Shown here piece by piece: positions 13,034 to 24,036 of a DNA stretch of 64,000 nucleotides. This DNA is from Thelonectria olida (Eukaryota; Ascomycota; Sordariomycetes; Hypocreales; Nectriaceae), in assembly GCA_020736575.1 (NCBI GenBank), contig JAGPYM010000048.1:62001-126000 (forward strand), written 5' to 3'. The notes below the pieces were generated by a model, which made no database searches, was not told the origin of the DNA, and saw nothing but the letters and a program-made list of their open reading frames with translations. Made by a program: the position numbers and the translations under genes. Numbering within the stretch: position 1 is the stretch's first letter; the number at the start of each line of letters is the position of its first letter.

Positions 13034-14785
13034 ATGCCATCGCTAGCTAACCTGTTCCGCGTACGCAGCCTACCCAGCCTTTCGCAAGCAGGTCCGTCGC
13101 ACTTGGTCAGGCAGAAACTCTGGCCAAAGGGTCAACCACATCTGCAGCGACGATGAAGGAGCCAACCTTGGGCTCTACCACGAGAGATCGCCGTTGCTTC
13201 GCTTACCACCCGTGAGTGAGGAGCGCCATGGATTGATGAGGCGCTTATTTGACGGCACAAGCACTCCGGGCAAAGACAGCCCGAATCGTCTGGTCAAATG
13301 GCCAGCAAATGCTTTCCATGTCACCAAGGTTACGCTGATGAGCAGTAAGCATGTCTCCGCTGATTGATTGAACTACGACTGAATTGACGTGATAGACTAC
13401 GTCAACGTCCTGCTCCCATTCGTGCCACTAGGTATCATTGCCGGCGTGCTTGGTTGGAGCCCTGCGGCTGTGTTCTCGCTGAACTTCATCGCCATTATTC
13501 CCCTGGCAGCGGTGTTATCCTTCGCTACGGAAGAGATTTCCATCCCACTGGGCGAGACGTTAGGAGGGCTGCTGAATGCCACTTTTGGCAATGCAGTTGA
13601 GCTCATTGTGAGTATCGTCGCCCTGAAGAAGAACGAAATCGAAGTCGTGCAGTCGTCAATGCTTGGTTCCATTCTATCCAATCTTCTTCTTGTCATGGGC
13701 AGTAGCTTTCTGCTCGGCGGCCTTGTCAACATGAAGGATGATTCAGGCAACGGCACCGAGCAAACCTTCACCAGTGCGATGGCACAAACGACATGCTCCT
13801 TGTTAGCGCTGTCAGCCGCCTCAATGATCATTCCCGCTACTGTGAGCAGCCTCCCAGAGCCCAGTCCACAAAAGATTGTGCTACAATAAGCATCAGGAGG
13901 AAGACTAACCTCGATATGCAGCTCTACAACATCCTCAACAGCTCGGATCAGCACGGTAAAACCGAAACCATCCTTTGGCACTCGCGGGGGACGGCCATCA
14001 TCCTTCTTATCCTGTACGCCCTGTATCTGTGCTTCCAGCTGCGGACGCACAAGAATCTATTCAGCGAGGGGACTGATGAAACGACTTCCGTTGATGAGGG
14101 AGAGGACGAGCCCGAATCGGTAATGAGTCCTTGGTCTGCTGCAGCGGTACTGATTGCCGTGACCGTTGTTATCTCCTTCTGTGCAGACTACCTGGTGGGC
14201 AGTATCGACAGCATCGCCAAAGATGCGCACACCAGCAAGAGCTTCATTGGCTTGATCCTGATCCCCATTGTCGGCAACGCGGCCGAGCACGCGACAGCGT
14301 GTGTGATGGCCGTAAGGAATAAAATGGATTTGGTGAGTGACATCCTGTTTCTTTATCTGGTTGTTTTATTGTGAACTGACAAGTCACATTAAACAAGGCC
14401 ACGGGTGTTGCAATCGGATCCAGCATCCAGATTGCGCTGCTGGTTACGCCGTCGCTGGTTGTCTTGGGCTGGGCAATGAATGTGCCGATGAGTCTGAATT
14501 TCGATATTTGTGAGTTACTATGAGGACGTAAGCGACTTTGAACACGCTTGCTGATGCTTGTTGCAGTTGAGACAATTATCTTCGCTGTATCCGTTTTAGT
14601 TGTGACAGGCACGGTGCAGGATGGGAAATCTAACTATCTGGAGGGAGTCATGGTGAGTTTACGTTTCCCTGCCCTTCTATAGCTACAGCGTACTAATTAC
14701 GCTGCAGCTTGTGGGACTCTACATTATCATCGCTTTGACATTCTGGGCTATCCCCAGTGGAGTTTTGGGAAACGCTATGGGCTGA
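13034..14785 (+). CDS. VCX1/CAX-type vacuolar Ca2+/H+ exchanger
   Basis: A cation exchanger of the CaCA superfamily, expected in the vacuolar membrane, exporting cytosolic Ca2+ in exchange for H+. Both signature repeats are present: [17 protein letters not shown] and [17 protein letters not shown], with about eleven hydrophobic helices and an acidic loop (VDEGEDEPE) between halves. Introns are at 13345-13395 (51 nt), 13842-13921 (80), 14333-14397 (65), 14510-14566 (57) and 14653-14707 (55), all GT-AG and in phase. The C-terminus [13 protein letters not shown] is intact. The start is the doubtful part: ATG at 13034 gives MPSLANLFR...QKLWPKG in frame 2, while [13 protein letters not shown] onward is in frame 0, so one extra base near 13128-13131 (AAAGGG) is suspected. 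Without that correction the first in-frame ATG lies near 13236. Confidence 0.85.
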
Positions 14786-16047
14786 TTGCCGGGTTGCGAT
14801 GTGCTGAAGGCTTGAAAGTTACACGACCTAGGAATTGATAAGCATGCATTTTGCTTTCATAGTGGTACATTCCCTGGAAGGGGTAACTCGGGAACATTAA
14901 ACAGCGAAAACAGGGATTACTGCAGGGTCCACTTTATTCTGGGGTGCCATCACAGAGGCTAACTCAAGTCTTGGGTATTGCTTGAAACTGAAAAGGATGG
15001 ATTGAGCTTAGAGGAGGCTTGAGGAGAGGAAGTGGGTTGGTATCAGAGCCGGTTCTTTTCCTGGATACCTAGTCTACGGCGCATCCTCAGGATCCAACAT
15101 CTTGTGACGCAGTTGCCATCCTGGATGCTTGCACAGGGGGAGTCGTCATTCTGATTATACTAGCACGCAATGACCCCAAAAACTTGGGGAAATAGGGATA
15201 GCTTAGAATTCCCAGGGAATTATGCCAATGACGCACCGTGTTCAAAAATGACACTCCTCTGACGTTATGTACTGGCGACCCTGAAAATCAACCATCGGCG
15301 GTCGGGCTTGAACAAGCCCTGAAGCAGCAACAGTTGGGCCGACATTCGGATGCCAGTGTTTTACCAGCGGATGTACGAGCAGATAGAAGTGAAAGTGACT
15401 TGACAGCTCGTTTTATTAAATCGATCAGCAACCAAATCAAGATTTGTGTTGGGTTCCCATTAGCGCAACATTTCCGGGTTTCGTCCCATCTATTGGCTAA
15501 AGATCAACTCAAAGGCCTCGTGGCCATCGAAGCAAACAATCGCGGGTGAAACGAAGGCGTTGTCGGGTGACGCGGCCGGCTAAATGATTCACGAGAATTG
15601 TCCAGCAGCTGGATCTGGCGTTGAGATTACGAGACGAGTCTGGGATTGTTTCGCTATTTAATGCAGAATTACTTGGGGCAAATTGGAGTTGATCAGGTAC
15701 TACTGCCGCTAACAATCAAGGGCAAGAACAGCAGTCGATGACGAGTTTGCCCACTTTTCTCTGCGTATTTCCCTGATGGACATCGTGGAATCTGCGCTTA
15801 ATGGCCTTGGCAGCGCGATAGACATGTAATCTCGTCATGGGAAAAGCTTGTACGAATCTATACCGCCTTGTGATCACGAATAAGTCAACATGCTGGGCCA
15901 GATAAGAGCCCTTTAAGAACGACTCACTCCTCGTTCCCTTAGTCGTGCAGCACGAAACCCAACAAGAAGTCAACAACCTTCCTCGACATCCACTTTCACA
16001 GGCACCCTTCCATACGCCCAGTGCGCTGAACCAAATCATTCATTGCC
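14786..16047. other. Intergenic, nothing recognised
   Basis: One short motif, TGGTATCAGAGC near 15038, equals the classic initiator-tRNA primer-binding site of LTR retrotransposons. No LTR pair or pol frame accompanies it, so no element is called. The final stretch is the probable promoter of the EBP gene at 16048. Confidence 0.4.
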
Positions 16048-16827
16048 ATGGAAGACACCAAATTCCCGTTGGCGAGCGCCATCATCTCCGACGATCCTGA
16101 ACACCCATTCTTTCCCGTCCACATCAAGGTGCCAGGTTACGTCGCGACGTCCTTACCAACAGCAGCGTTACTCACGATATTCTTTGGGGCATTGGCGGCC
16201 ATTTTGACGACGTCCAAGGTTTTTCTCAAGCGGTCGAACCCTACTCTTTCGAAGGGAGAAGTATGGACGGCATCATGGTTTATTCTTTGTGGATTTATCC
16301 ATCTCTTCTTTGAGGGTACGGTATATTCCTACTATTTGGTTGATAACATTCCATATTTGCTAACGTATTGCTTAGGCTACTTTTCCTATAACTCCCTCGA
16401 TATGGGCAGCCGCACCGACCTCTTCGGTCAGCTCTGGAAGGAATATGCCCTCTCTGACTCCCGCTACATGACACGGGATGCGTTCGTCGTCTGCATGGAA
16501 TCCTGTACAGCGTACCTTTGGGGCCCACTATCCTTTCTCTGCGCCTACTATATTACTATTGACCACTCTCTCCGACACCCGTTGCAACTGATCGTGAGCT
16601 TGGGGGAGCTGTACGGCCTCATCTTGTACTACGGAACGTGCGCATTTGAGGAGCTGGTTCATGGTGTGGTGTTGAGTCGTCCAGAACGGTTTTACTATTG
16701 CGTTTATTATGCCGTATGCAACTCTTTTTGGCTATTTACACCCGGGTGGTTGATTTATCAGAGCGTGCGGGAGACATCGATGGCTTTCGCGAGGACCAAG
16801 TCGGCGGATAAGGGCAGGAAGATCTAG
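16048..16827 (+). CDS. EBP/EXPERA-family membrane protein (sterol isomerase-like)
   Basis: This is an emopamil-binding-protein family member, an ER membrane fold that in animals and plants carries delta8-delta7 sterol isomerase; the exact role in this fungus is not known. Family marks are HLFFEG in helix 2, LWKEYALSDSRY, the MESCTAYLWGPLSF block and QLIVSLGELYGLILYYGT, then FWLFTPGW near the C-terminus. The frame is open throughout. However, 16316-16375 is a 60-nt in-frame intron (GTACGG...TGCTAAC...TTAG), and its removal fuses FFEG to YFSYNSLDMGSR, the spacing expected for the family. The spliced product is 239 residues. It looks intact, with no damaging indel. Confidence 0.8.
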   Translation: MEDTKFPLASAIISDDPEHPFFPVHIKVPGYVATSLPTAALLTIFFGALAAILTTSKVFLKRSNPTLSKGEVWTASWFILCGFIHLFFEGTVYSYYLVDNIPYLLTYCLGYFSYNSLDMGSRTDLFGQLWKEYALSDSRYMTRDAFVVCMESCTAYLWGPLSFLCAYYITIDHSLRHPLQLIVSLGELYGLILYYGTCAFEELVHGVVLSRPERFYYCVYYAVCNSFWLFTPGWLIYQSVRETSMAFARTKSADKGRKI

Positions 16828-16941
16828 CAGACCTCTTACAAGAAATCAAGGGTTGACGTCGGTGCAAAGTGCGAGAACTTGCTTATCACATTTAATAACC
16901 TCATTTCAACCTAGAACTATAATTAGAACGAATTTTGCCGG

Positions 16942-17298
16942 CTACTGCTTGCAAAACGTCCAGACAATCTCGACCAGCCTGCTTCTCGTCCTCTTCTCAT
17001 CAAATACCTGGCCGTGATCCAGATCTTGAAACCAGATCACGTCCAATCCATCATCTTTCCGCCCGGGGTCCATCAAGTCCGTAGTTTCCAAGGCCCAATT
17101 GTCTGACCCCATCAGATACGCCCGAATCGCTTTTGTGTCGATCACACTGTCTCTGCCGGCCAAGACCACAGTCACCGGATGATCTTGAATGTCCTCCTTC
17201 CACAACAAGTTGTCAGCCCAGAAGAAGCGGCGGAATAGCGTGTGAGAGATGCCTATATCCTCGGAACCAAAGTAGGAGAGTAGATAATAGTTGGGGGG
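16942..17298 (-). pseudogene. Alpha/beta-hydrolase C-terminal fragment
   Basis: The minus strand reads YYLLSYFGSEDIGISHTL, then RRFFWADNLLWKEDI, HPVTVVLAGRDSVIDTKAI and later DLDHGQVFDE, ending LVEIVWTFCKQ. This matches the C-terminal half of a fungal alpha/beta-hydrolase family (the Asp of GRDSVID and the His of DLDHGQ are the expected triad members). The N-terminal half with the nucleophile is absent: homology stops near 17298, exactly where an unrelated enzyme fragment begins on the other strand. It is therefore a truncated gene at a rearrangement point. Confidence 0.55.
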
Positions 17299-17299
17299 A

Positions 17300-17491
17300 C
17301 TTGGCCTTCTAGTGGGAGGTGATGTTCCTGTGGTTTGTGGAGAAAGTTCGGCGGCAAATATGGGCGTCATGCTACAAGCCGCTAAGGATCCCGCGCTCCG
17401 TGAGAAGTTGGGCTTGGACAGTAACAGTCAAGCTGTTTTGTTTGGACTGGAAGGAGCCACAGATTCTACCATAGTTAATGGAGTTGACTAG
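17300..17491 (+). pseudogene. PLP-dependent lyase C-terminal fragment
   Basis: The plus strand reads VPVVCGESSAANMGVML, then DPALREKLGLD and VLFGLEGATD before the stop at 17489-17491. The GES-x-A and EGATD motifs are typical of the C-terminus of fold-type II PLP enzymes, closest to diaminopropionate ammonia-lyase. The remaining 300 or so residues, including the PLP lysine, are missing. The fragment starts within a few bases of the hydrolase fragment on the minus strand. Confidence 0.5.
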
Positions 17492-17680
17492 TGGGACATA
17501 CAGATGCGGGAACATCATAGCGGTGACTGGACTTCCCCAGGGGGGCTATTTGGACGTGGGACATTCTAGCCCGTGCACATTCCTCTATCCTCACCCCCCT
17601 CAGGAGTCGGCCTGGGATATCATTCTGCGAAAGGAGGACTGGAGATCTCTAAGGAGGCTGAACCCGATGCATACTGGGAT
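17492..17680. other. Short spacer, nothing recognised
   Basis: DNA between the PLP fragment and the 3' tail of a minus-strand LINE C derivative. No coding signal is recognised. Confidence 0.4.
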
Positions 17681-18300
17681 GGATGGATGGAATTTATTAC
17701 GCCCGGGAGGACCAAGCCTCATAGGGCCCTAGCTTATGTTCCGTGTGCCCTTCGTATGATTCCTCGTGTTACAAAAAGCCCTTAATCTATCCAGATGCCA
17801 GTGTGTCCATGTCACATTGTCCTTTCCTCGGCGGGGTCTCGTGGGGTTAGTAAGTAGTGGCAAGTGCGCTTGAAGGCAATTCTCCAAGTGTTCAGTTTCC
17901 TATCTTCGGCCGCTGAAGCGAGACCTGCTGTCGTGCCACGAGGATGCGTGGGAGGGTTAGTCGGGGGTTAGTATTGTTAAGGGAATGCTATGCCATCTGT
18001 CTTCCTCCTAACTGCGGGTAGGGTAGAGCTTCGGGCAGTTTCTGCTGAACGATTCGTGTGGGCCTCCGCAGTGAACGCACTTCATGGTTTCCTCGCGGCA
18101 GTTATCGTGGCGATGTCCCTCCTTGGCGCACCTGGCACACCTCTGGCTGTTTTTGCACTGGAAGGCCTTGTGGCCAACCTCCTGACAGTTGTAGCATTGC
18201 TCGGGGCGTGGCCGTCGCTCAAACACTCCGGTGTACCCTGACTCTCCGCCGGCATGGAAGAAGCCCTCCGTCAGGAGTCTCCTTGCGTCGGCGCTTTTGG
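17681..18300 (-). mobile_element. ORF1-only LINE C derivative
   Basis: Read on the minus strand, this piece starts near 18300 inside ORF1, gives three zinc knuckles (C-x2-C-x4-H-x4-C forms: CYNCQEVGHKAFQC, CARCAKEGHRHDNC, CVHCGGPHESFSRNC) and stops after CPKLYPTRS (about 18008). It then passes straight into a family C-like 3' UTR with the GATAGGA/GAACACTTGGAGA box (about 17880-17920). The end is the CCCTATGAGGCTTGGTCCTC box plus GGAT repeats (17681-17692). No ORF2 lies between, so it is an internally deleted, gag-only derivative. Its upstream end meets a plus-strand LINE A head to head. Confidence 0.65.
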
Positions 18301-20014
18301 TGGCGTGGGTCACTGGCCCGACGGCAAAAAGAAACCGCGATGGGATTGAAGTGATTATTGAGAAAGCGCTGGACTGGGAAAGGAGAAGTGGCGCGACATT
18401 TGAGGCAGAAAAGACGGCGATCATACACTTCACCCGCAAGGCGTACAAGTCCGACTCAGAGCCCTTCGTGATCAAGGGACAGCTTGTCCGACCTAAAACC
18501 CAAGTCAAGGTTCTCGGAATGATCATGGACTCTGGCCTGAAATACAAAGAACACATCGCGCGAGCTGCGACCAAGGGCCTGGAAGCGGCCATGGAGCTGC
18601 AGCGGCTCAGGGGTCTTACCCCAGCAACAGCAAGACAACTGTTTACAGCCATGGTGGCCCCTGTGGTGGATTATGCCTCAAACGTCTGGATGCACGCATG
18701 TAAGTATCGAAGGGCCAGCCCTATCAACCGAGTCCAGAAGATTGGGGCACAAGCAATCGTAGGAACATTCCTCACGGTGGCAACAAGCGTAGCAGAAGCA
18801 GAGGCGCATATCGCCAGCGCACAGGAGCGTTTCTGGAGGCGGGCGATCAAGATGTGGGTTGACCTCCTCACCCTGCCAACAACCAACCCACTCCGCAACG
18901 CTACGTCTCGTATCCGAAAGTTCAGAAGATACAACCGCTCACCATTCACGAGCTGGCAGTGGCACTCAATGAGATACCGATGGAGGAGTTAGAAACGGTC
19001 AACCCATTCACACTGGCACCTTGGGCAGAACGGGTACAAACGATCGTTGTCGACAAGGACGAGACAGAGATGAGACAAGCAGATCTGGGCTGGGCAATAC
19101 GGGTTGCAGTGAGCAGTTCAGCACGAAACGGCGTAGTAGGAGTCGGCGGGGTCATCGAGATCCCTGTGTCGGTGCGAGGAGGGCCGAGACTGGAGCGATT
19201 TTCCTTTACCCTTGGTATGAGAACGGAACAGAACCCATTCTCTGCGGAGCTGGCGGCGATGGCATACGCATTGAGGCACTTACCAGACCTGAGATACCGA
19301 AGCGTGGCACTGTTGACGAGCAACAAGGCTGCCGTGCTCACGATCCGAAATCCCCACCAACAATCTGGTCAAGAGTATGTTGGATGTATATACGACTCCA
19401 TCGATGCGTTGAAGGCCAATGGAAATGCGATAGCTGTCATATGGATGCCCACCAGTGCTGAACACAAGCTCCTGAAGACTGCTAAAGAAGAGGCGCGGGA
19501 TGCAACCCGAGATGGTGCCATCCCGGCCCTGAAGTTTCCCAGAATGCGATCGACGACCCTTAACATGGCTCGATTGAGCCAGTGTACTAGCAAACACCTA
19601 CCAGACAATGTCGGAAATTTTTCGAAGAGAGTCGATGCTGCACTACCAGGCAAGCATACTCGACAACTATACGACCGCTTGTCATGGAGAGAAGCTAGCG
19701 TGTTGGCGCAGCTCAGGACAGGCATGGCCAGACTGAATGGATATCTCTTTCGGATCACAGCAGCATCATCACAGCAATGCGCATGTGGACAAGCGATAGA
19801 GACGGTTGAGCATTTTCTCTTCCGATGCAGAAAATGGACGGCACACCGAGCCGAAATGTTGCAGTGCACCGAGACACAAAGAGGAAATATCTCATTCTTC
19901 CTAGGAGGAAAGTCACCGTCAGACGATGCAAAATGGACGCCAAATATGGACGCAGTCCGTGCGACTATACGATTTGCAATAGCCACAGGTCGACTCGACA
20001 ACACGCAACGTTGA
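18300..20014 (+). pseudogene. LINE A ORF2: RT C-terminus, RNase H, CCHC; frameshifted
   Basis: The first part (to about 18950) is the end of the reverse transcriptase and its connector, with NRDGIEVIIEKALDWERRSG, TFEAEKTAIIHFTRK and VKVLGMIMDSGLKYKEHI. A frame change near 18950 leads into the second part (to 20014), with an RNase H domain (VVGVGGVIE, FSAELAAMAYALRHL) and the C-terminal LRTGMARLNGYLFR, then CACGQAIETVEHFLFRC zinc motif, ending FAIATGRLDNTQR. The catalytic YADD of the RT is not present. This is a non-functional fragment. Confidence 0.8.
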
Positions 20015-20095
20015 AGATAGATTGCGAAACCTTACCTATTCTTTCTTACTAACCTACCCTACATCAAACACCTCGTGCCATGGACAGCAGGCACC
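18300..20095 (+). mobile_element. LINE family A, left part, split by LINE B
   Basis: A 5'-truncated LINE that starts within the reverse transcriptase. The 3' UTR continues at 23795-24036 after the LINE B insertion. The 13-mer GACAGCAGGCACC at 20083-20095 is repeated at 23782-23794 and is the target-site duplication of that insertion. The tail near 24022-24036 is TG-rich. Confidence 0.8.
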
Positions 20096-23000
20096 ATCGT
20101 GGCAGGTGATTTTAACGCCAGACACCACACCTGGCAGACAGGCCTGACTACGAACCGTGGCAATGATATCGCCTCTTGGGCATCGGAAAACGGCCTCGGC
20201 CTGCTGAACACTTCAGACATCCCTACAAACCCCCATGGAAACACTATCGACCTCGCCTTTACGAATGTACCTCTTGCTGAAGCTAACATTGAGGACCACC
20301 TCGCCACCAGCTCTGACCACTTCACTCTTAGTCTAACACTCCCGGATATCAAGCTGGCCCCAATACAACCGGGCAAAATTCGCGTAACAACAGACGACGA
20401 GCTCAAGCGCTTCGTAGAAATCGTAGAACTCGGATCGACTGGGATCCCCGTCGCTGCCTCGGGCCCATTAGAGCTAGACGAGCTCGCATCTGCGCTTGTG
20501 AACCTCTTACAATCAGCAGCAAAGGCGGCGGGCCGGCCTGCGAGGAAGGGAGCGCGCAACGCTCCCTGGTGGACCGAAGAGTGCGCCCGGGCCGCAGCCG
20601 GATACCGTGCGATCAGAAGACTCTACCCCCTCGGATTCAACCAAGAGGTTCAGCTAGCGAAACGAGATTTCCACCAAGTGGTCCGCCGTGCCAAAAGGCT
20701 CTATTGGCGGAACCTGATCGACAGCTTCTCAGATAGCAGCTCCGTTTTCAAGGCCGTGCGGTGGCTGAGATCACCAGGAGCCTTCCAACCCCCTCCACTG
20801 CAAGTGGACGACGTGGTCTACGAAACCCAGCTCGACAAGGCCAACGCGCTCCGGCGAGCCACTCTAGAGCGCCGAACAGCTGAGGACGATATCCAGGAAC
20901 CCTGGATCCAGGTCAGCCCTCGCAAAACGATCCCATTCCCGCAGGAAATCTCCCTAGAAGAAGCACAGGACGCGACACTCCGTACCGGGAATACATCCCC
21001 GGGGGCAGATAACATCACAGTCAAACTCCTCACAGCAGTATGGCATATCATCGGAACACACGTTCGCCGCCTCTTCGAGGGGTGCCTGGCCATAGGCCAC
21101 CACCCGAAACCTTTCAGGGCGGCCGAGGTGGTCATGATCGCCAAACCTGGACGTAGAGACCTGACGGAGCCGCGGGCATGGCGACCTATCTCTCTGCTTT
21201 CTTGTCTCGGCAAGGGGCTAGAACGGTTGGTCGCGCGCCGTCTCGCGTGGGCATGTATTCACTACGGAGTCCTTCACCCACAAGCTGGGGCGCTCCCGAA
21301 GAGGTCTGCGACAGACCTCGTGGCTGCCCTAGTTCACGACATTGAGGAAGCATTTGCTCGCAAGAAGGTGGCCACCCTGGTCACGATGGATATCCAAGGC
21401 GCGTTCGACACTGTCCTGCGCAACAGACTGATTTTGCGGCTCCGCGAACAAGGCTGGCCGGAACATCTCGCACGATGGGCCGGATCCTTCATGGACGACC
21501 GATCTGCCTGCGTCAGATACCAAGATACTATCACCCCGCTATCTCCTCTCCAGTGCGGTCTCCCTCAGGGATCGCCGGTATCGCCGATCCTTTTTCTGCT
21601 GTATACAGAGCCCATCTACCGACTAAGCAACCCTCAGGGCCGATTCGGCTATGCAGACGACACAGGCATCCTGTGCACAGGCGACACGGTAGAGGAAACA
21701 GCCGCTGCAGCATCAAAGTCCGTCGAAGAACTAGTCCGCTGGGGCGCGGAAAACGGGGTATCTTTCGACCCTAAGAAGACGGAAGTCATGCACTTCTCTC
21801 GGAGCAAACTAAAGACTGCACCGGCAATACGCCATGGTGATGTCGAGAAGCACCCTGAAGCAGCTATGCGCTGGCTAGGCATCTGGCTGGACAGCAGCCT
21901 ATCATTTCGAGCCCACGTAGAGAAGTGGACGGCTAAAGCACAGGCTGTCGCCCACCATCTACGAGGACTCACCAACACGAAACACGGCCCGCTGCCCAGT
22001 GCTGTGCGGAGCGCCGTCAGGGCGTGCGTTGAACCAGTCCTGCTCTATGGCGCTGAAGTATGGTACCCAGGTGCAACCCGGCCGCGGTGGAACCAACCCT
22101 CTAAAGACCGGCCATCAAGTATCCAACACTTCTTGCGGAGAATGAACAAGGCCATTAACCAATCTATGCGAGCTATACTCCCCGCCTGGAGGACGACCCC
22201 TATCGCCATCCTCCATCGGGAAAGCGGGATACCGCCAGTCGCTCAGCTTCTTGAAGCACGTCGATACCGTTTCTCCGCTCGACTTAAATCCCTCGACGAG
22301 GCCCACCCCCTCGCGAAGCGCACACTTCCACCCAGACAACCCACATACCATATGCTCATCAAGCGGAGGTACCAAACCCCATCAGAGAGCAGCTTCAGGA
22401 CCCGTCTTCGACGAGCCGATGAGCTCCTCGCACCCTGCACGCGGCCGTCCCTCATCCAGCAATGCTTCGACAAGGAACAGAGAACACCCTTACAGATAGC
22501 ATCGAAAGAAGAATCTGCTGAGGCCTTCCTCCAGTGGATCCAGTCAGTAAACTCACTTACCTTGATCGTATACTCAGACGGCTCCTTGTCCTCAAAGGGA
22601 GCAGCCAGCTACGGCTTCGCCATTCACCAGAACAACCTCCCCATCTCCAACGGCTCAGGCCGCCTCGGACCTGTCGAGGTCTTTGATGCTGAAGCTACAG
22701 GAGCACTGGAGGCCTTAAGGCCGCCCTAGACCTCCCAGGATCAGCGACACAGGACATCGTAGTCTGCCTAGACAACCTGGCAGCCGCCACATGCCTACGC
22801 GGCACACCGTCTGACTCCTCACAAGAAGTCTTCCTCGAGTTCCAGGCTTTAGCTGCATCACATGGAGCTACACAAGTGCGCTGGATACCTGGCCACACGA
22901 ACATTCCCGGCAACGAACAAGCCGACAAACTGGCAAAATCTGCTTCGTCGCTGCCGGAGCCGGAGGGCACTCAGCCGACGCTGGCATACGTGCGAAAGAT

Positions 23001-23781
23001 GGCGAGGCAAAAACCGAAAGAAGCTTTCGAAACATGGTGGTCAACTTCCGCCCCGAGCAGTACAGGAAATTCAATCTCAAGGCGACTATACGCTGCCCAC
23101 CGGAGCTCTCACTCCCTCGGACAGCTTTGCACCATCTGCTCGCAGCAAGATCCCTCCATGGGGACTTCGCTGCATACCACGAAAGATTCAACCACGACGA
23201 CGCGCGAGTGGTCTGCTCGTGCGGTCGGCGCAAAGCACATGACCATGTCTTCTACTGTAGAAAGGTACCGCCGCGGCGCCGGGTGAGGCTGTCACCCTCA
23301 CCAACTGCAGCAGTCAACCTCGCAATAGGAAGAGATTTCGACAAGTACATCAAGCTGGCCAAATCAAGCGCCTTCTTCGAAAAAATTTGCCCTCGTTACT
23401 AGACGAGGCGGACTCGAGACGCACTCGCGTCTCTTCCTCTCCCTTTATTCCCTCTTCCCTTTGTTCTTTTTCTTTAATCACATAGGCTCGGCCGCCTCGT
23501 GCAGCCACGCTAATGCTCTCTTCCCAGTCCCCTAAAGACTGGCCCATATAGCGGCTACTGCTATTATAGCCGCGCCTGGTCATCCCGCTGACGGGTAACA
23601 GGCTCGATACATTGCGCCTTCGAGCCGATGATATGCTGGATAGTGGTCTGTTCTGTATTGTACGAAAGCATTGGGTAGATCTTAGCATTAGAGACTCTAG
23701 CTCAGCACGTCCTGTGCCCCAATAGGGGACTTTACGGGCCTCGCGGCCCTCGGACGAAAAATATACATACATACATACATA
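20096..23781 (+). mobile_element. LINE family B copy 1, 5'-truncated, in LINE A 3' UTR
   Basis: The copy begins at the endonuclease motif GDFNARHHTW (homology to the complete copy at 33159-39133 starts at about 20097) and ends with TACATACATACATA at about 23766-23780. The duplicated 13-mer GACAGCAGGCACC lies at 20083-20095 and 23782-23794. The sequence is essentially identical to the complete copy up to about 23190 apart from two one-base gaps, then clearly diverged to its 3' end. Confidence 0.9.
20097..23402 (+). pseudogene. LINE B ORF2, partial, two single-base deletions
   Basis: The frame runs from the end of the EEP endonuclease (GDFNARHHTW, SSDHFTLSLTLPD) through the reverse transcriptase (VVMIAKPGRRD, TMDIQGAFDTVL, FGYADDTGIL) into RNase H (VYSDGSLSSKGAASYG, DAEATGALE). 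Near 22710 GGG of the complete copy is GG here, moving the frame to 22712-23050 (QVRWIPGHTNIPGNEQADKL). Near 23050 CCCCC is CCCC, moving it again to 23051-23402, which has CSCGRRKAHDHVFYC. Both gaps are in homopolymers. With the lost 5' part and ORF1, the copy cannot be autonomous. Confidence 0.9.
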
Positions 23782-23794
23782 GACAGCAGGCACC

Positions 23795-24036
23795 GCTTTA
23801 GCCGCCGTAGATAGGACTCTGAACACTTGAAGAATAGCCTTCAAGTTAGCTTGCCAATAATACAAACCCCACGAGACTGCGGAGAGACGGAAAAACGAAG
23901 AGGCAAAAGCAAAAATTGGACGCTATAAGGGCTTTTACGAGATCATGGCAAAATTTGGGAAATGGATATGTACAATAGCAACTAGTGCCCTATTGGTTAT
24001 AAGCCACCGGGCGAAATAAATTGTGTGTGTGTGTGT
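23795..24036 (+). mobile_element. LINE family A, 3' UTR remainder
   Basis: It resumes with GCTTTAGCCGCCGTAGATAG, which matches the third family A copy at about 31001-31020, then the TGAACACTTGAAGAATAGCC stem region. It ends with CCACCGGGCGAAATAAATT and a TG repeat. It carries no coding sequence. Confidence 0.8.

Noticed and set aside
15036..15050. TGGTATCAGAGC, identical to an LTR-retrotransposon primer-binding site
   Set aside because: No long terminal repeats, no gag-pol frame and no polypurine tract around it; a 12-mer alone can occur by chance.
18008..18652. A 214-residue minus-strand frame as one protein
   Set aside because: Only the part below about 18300 is real (zinc knuckles); the N-terminal part is the antisense of the LINE A reverse transcriptase.
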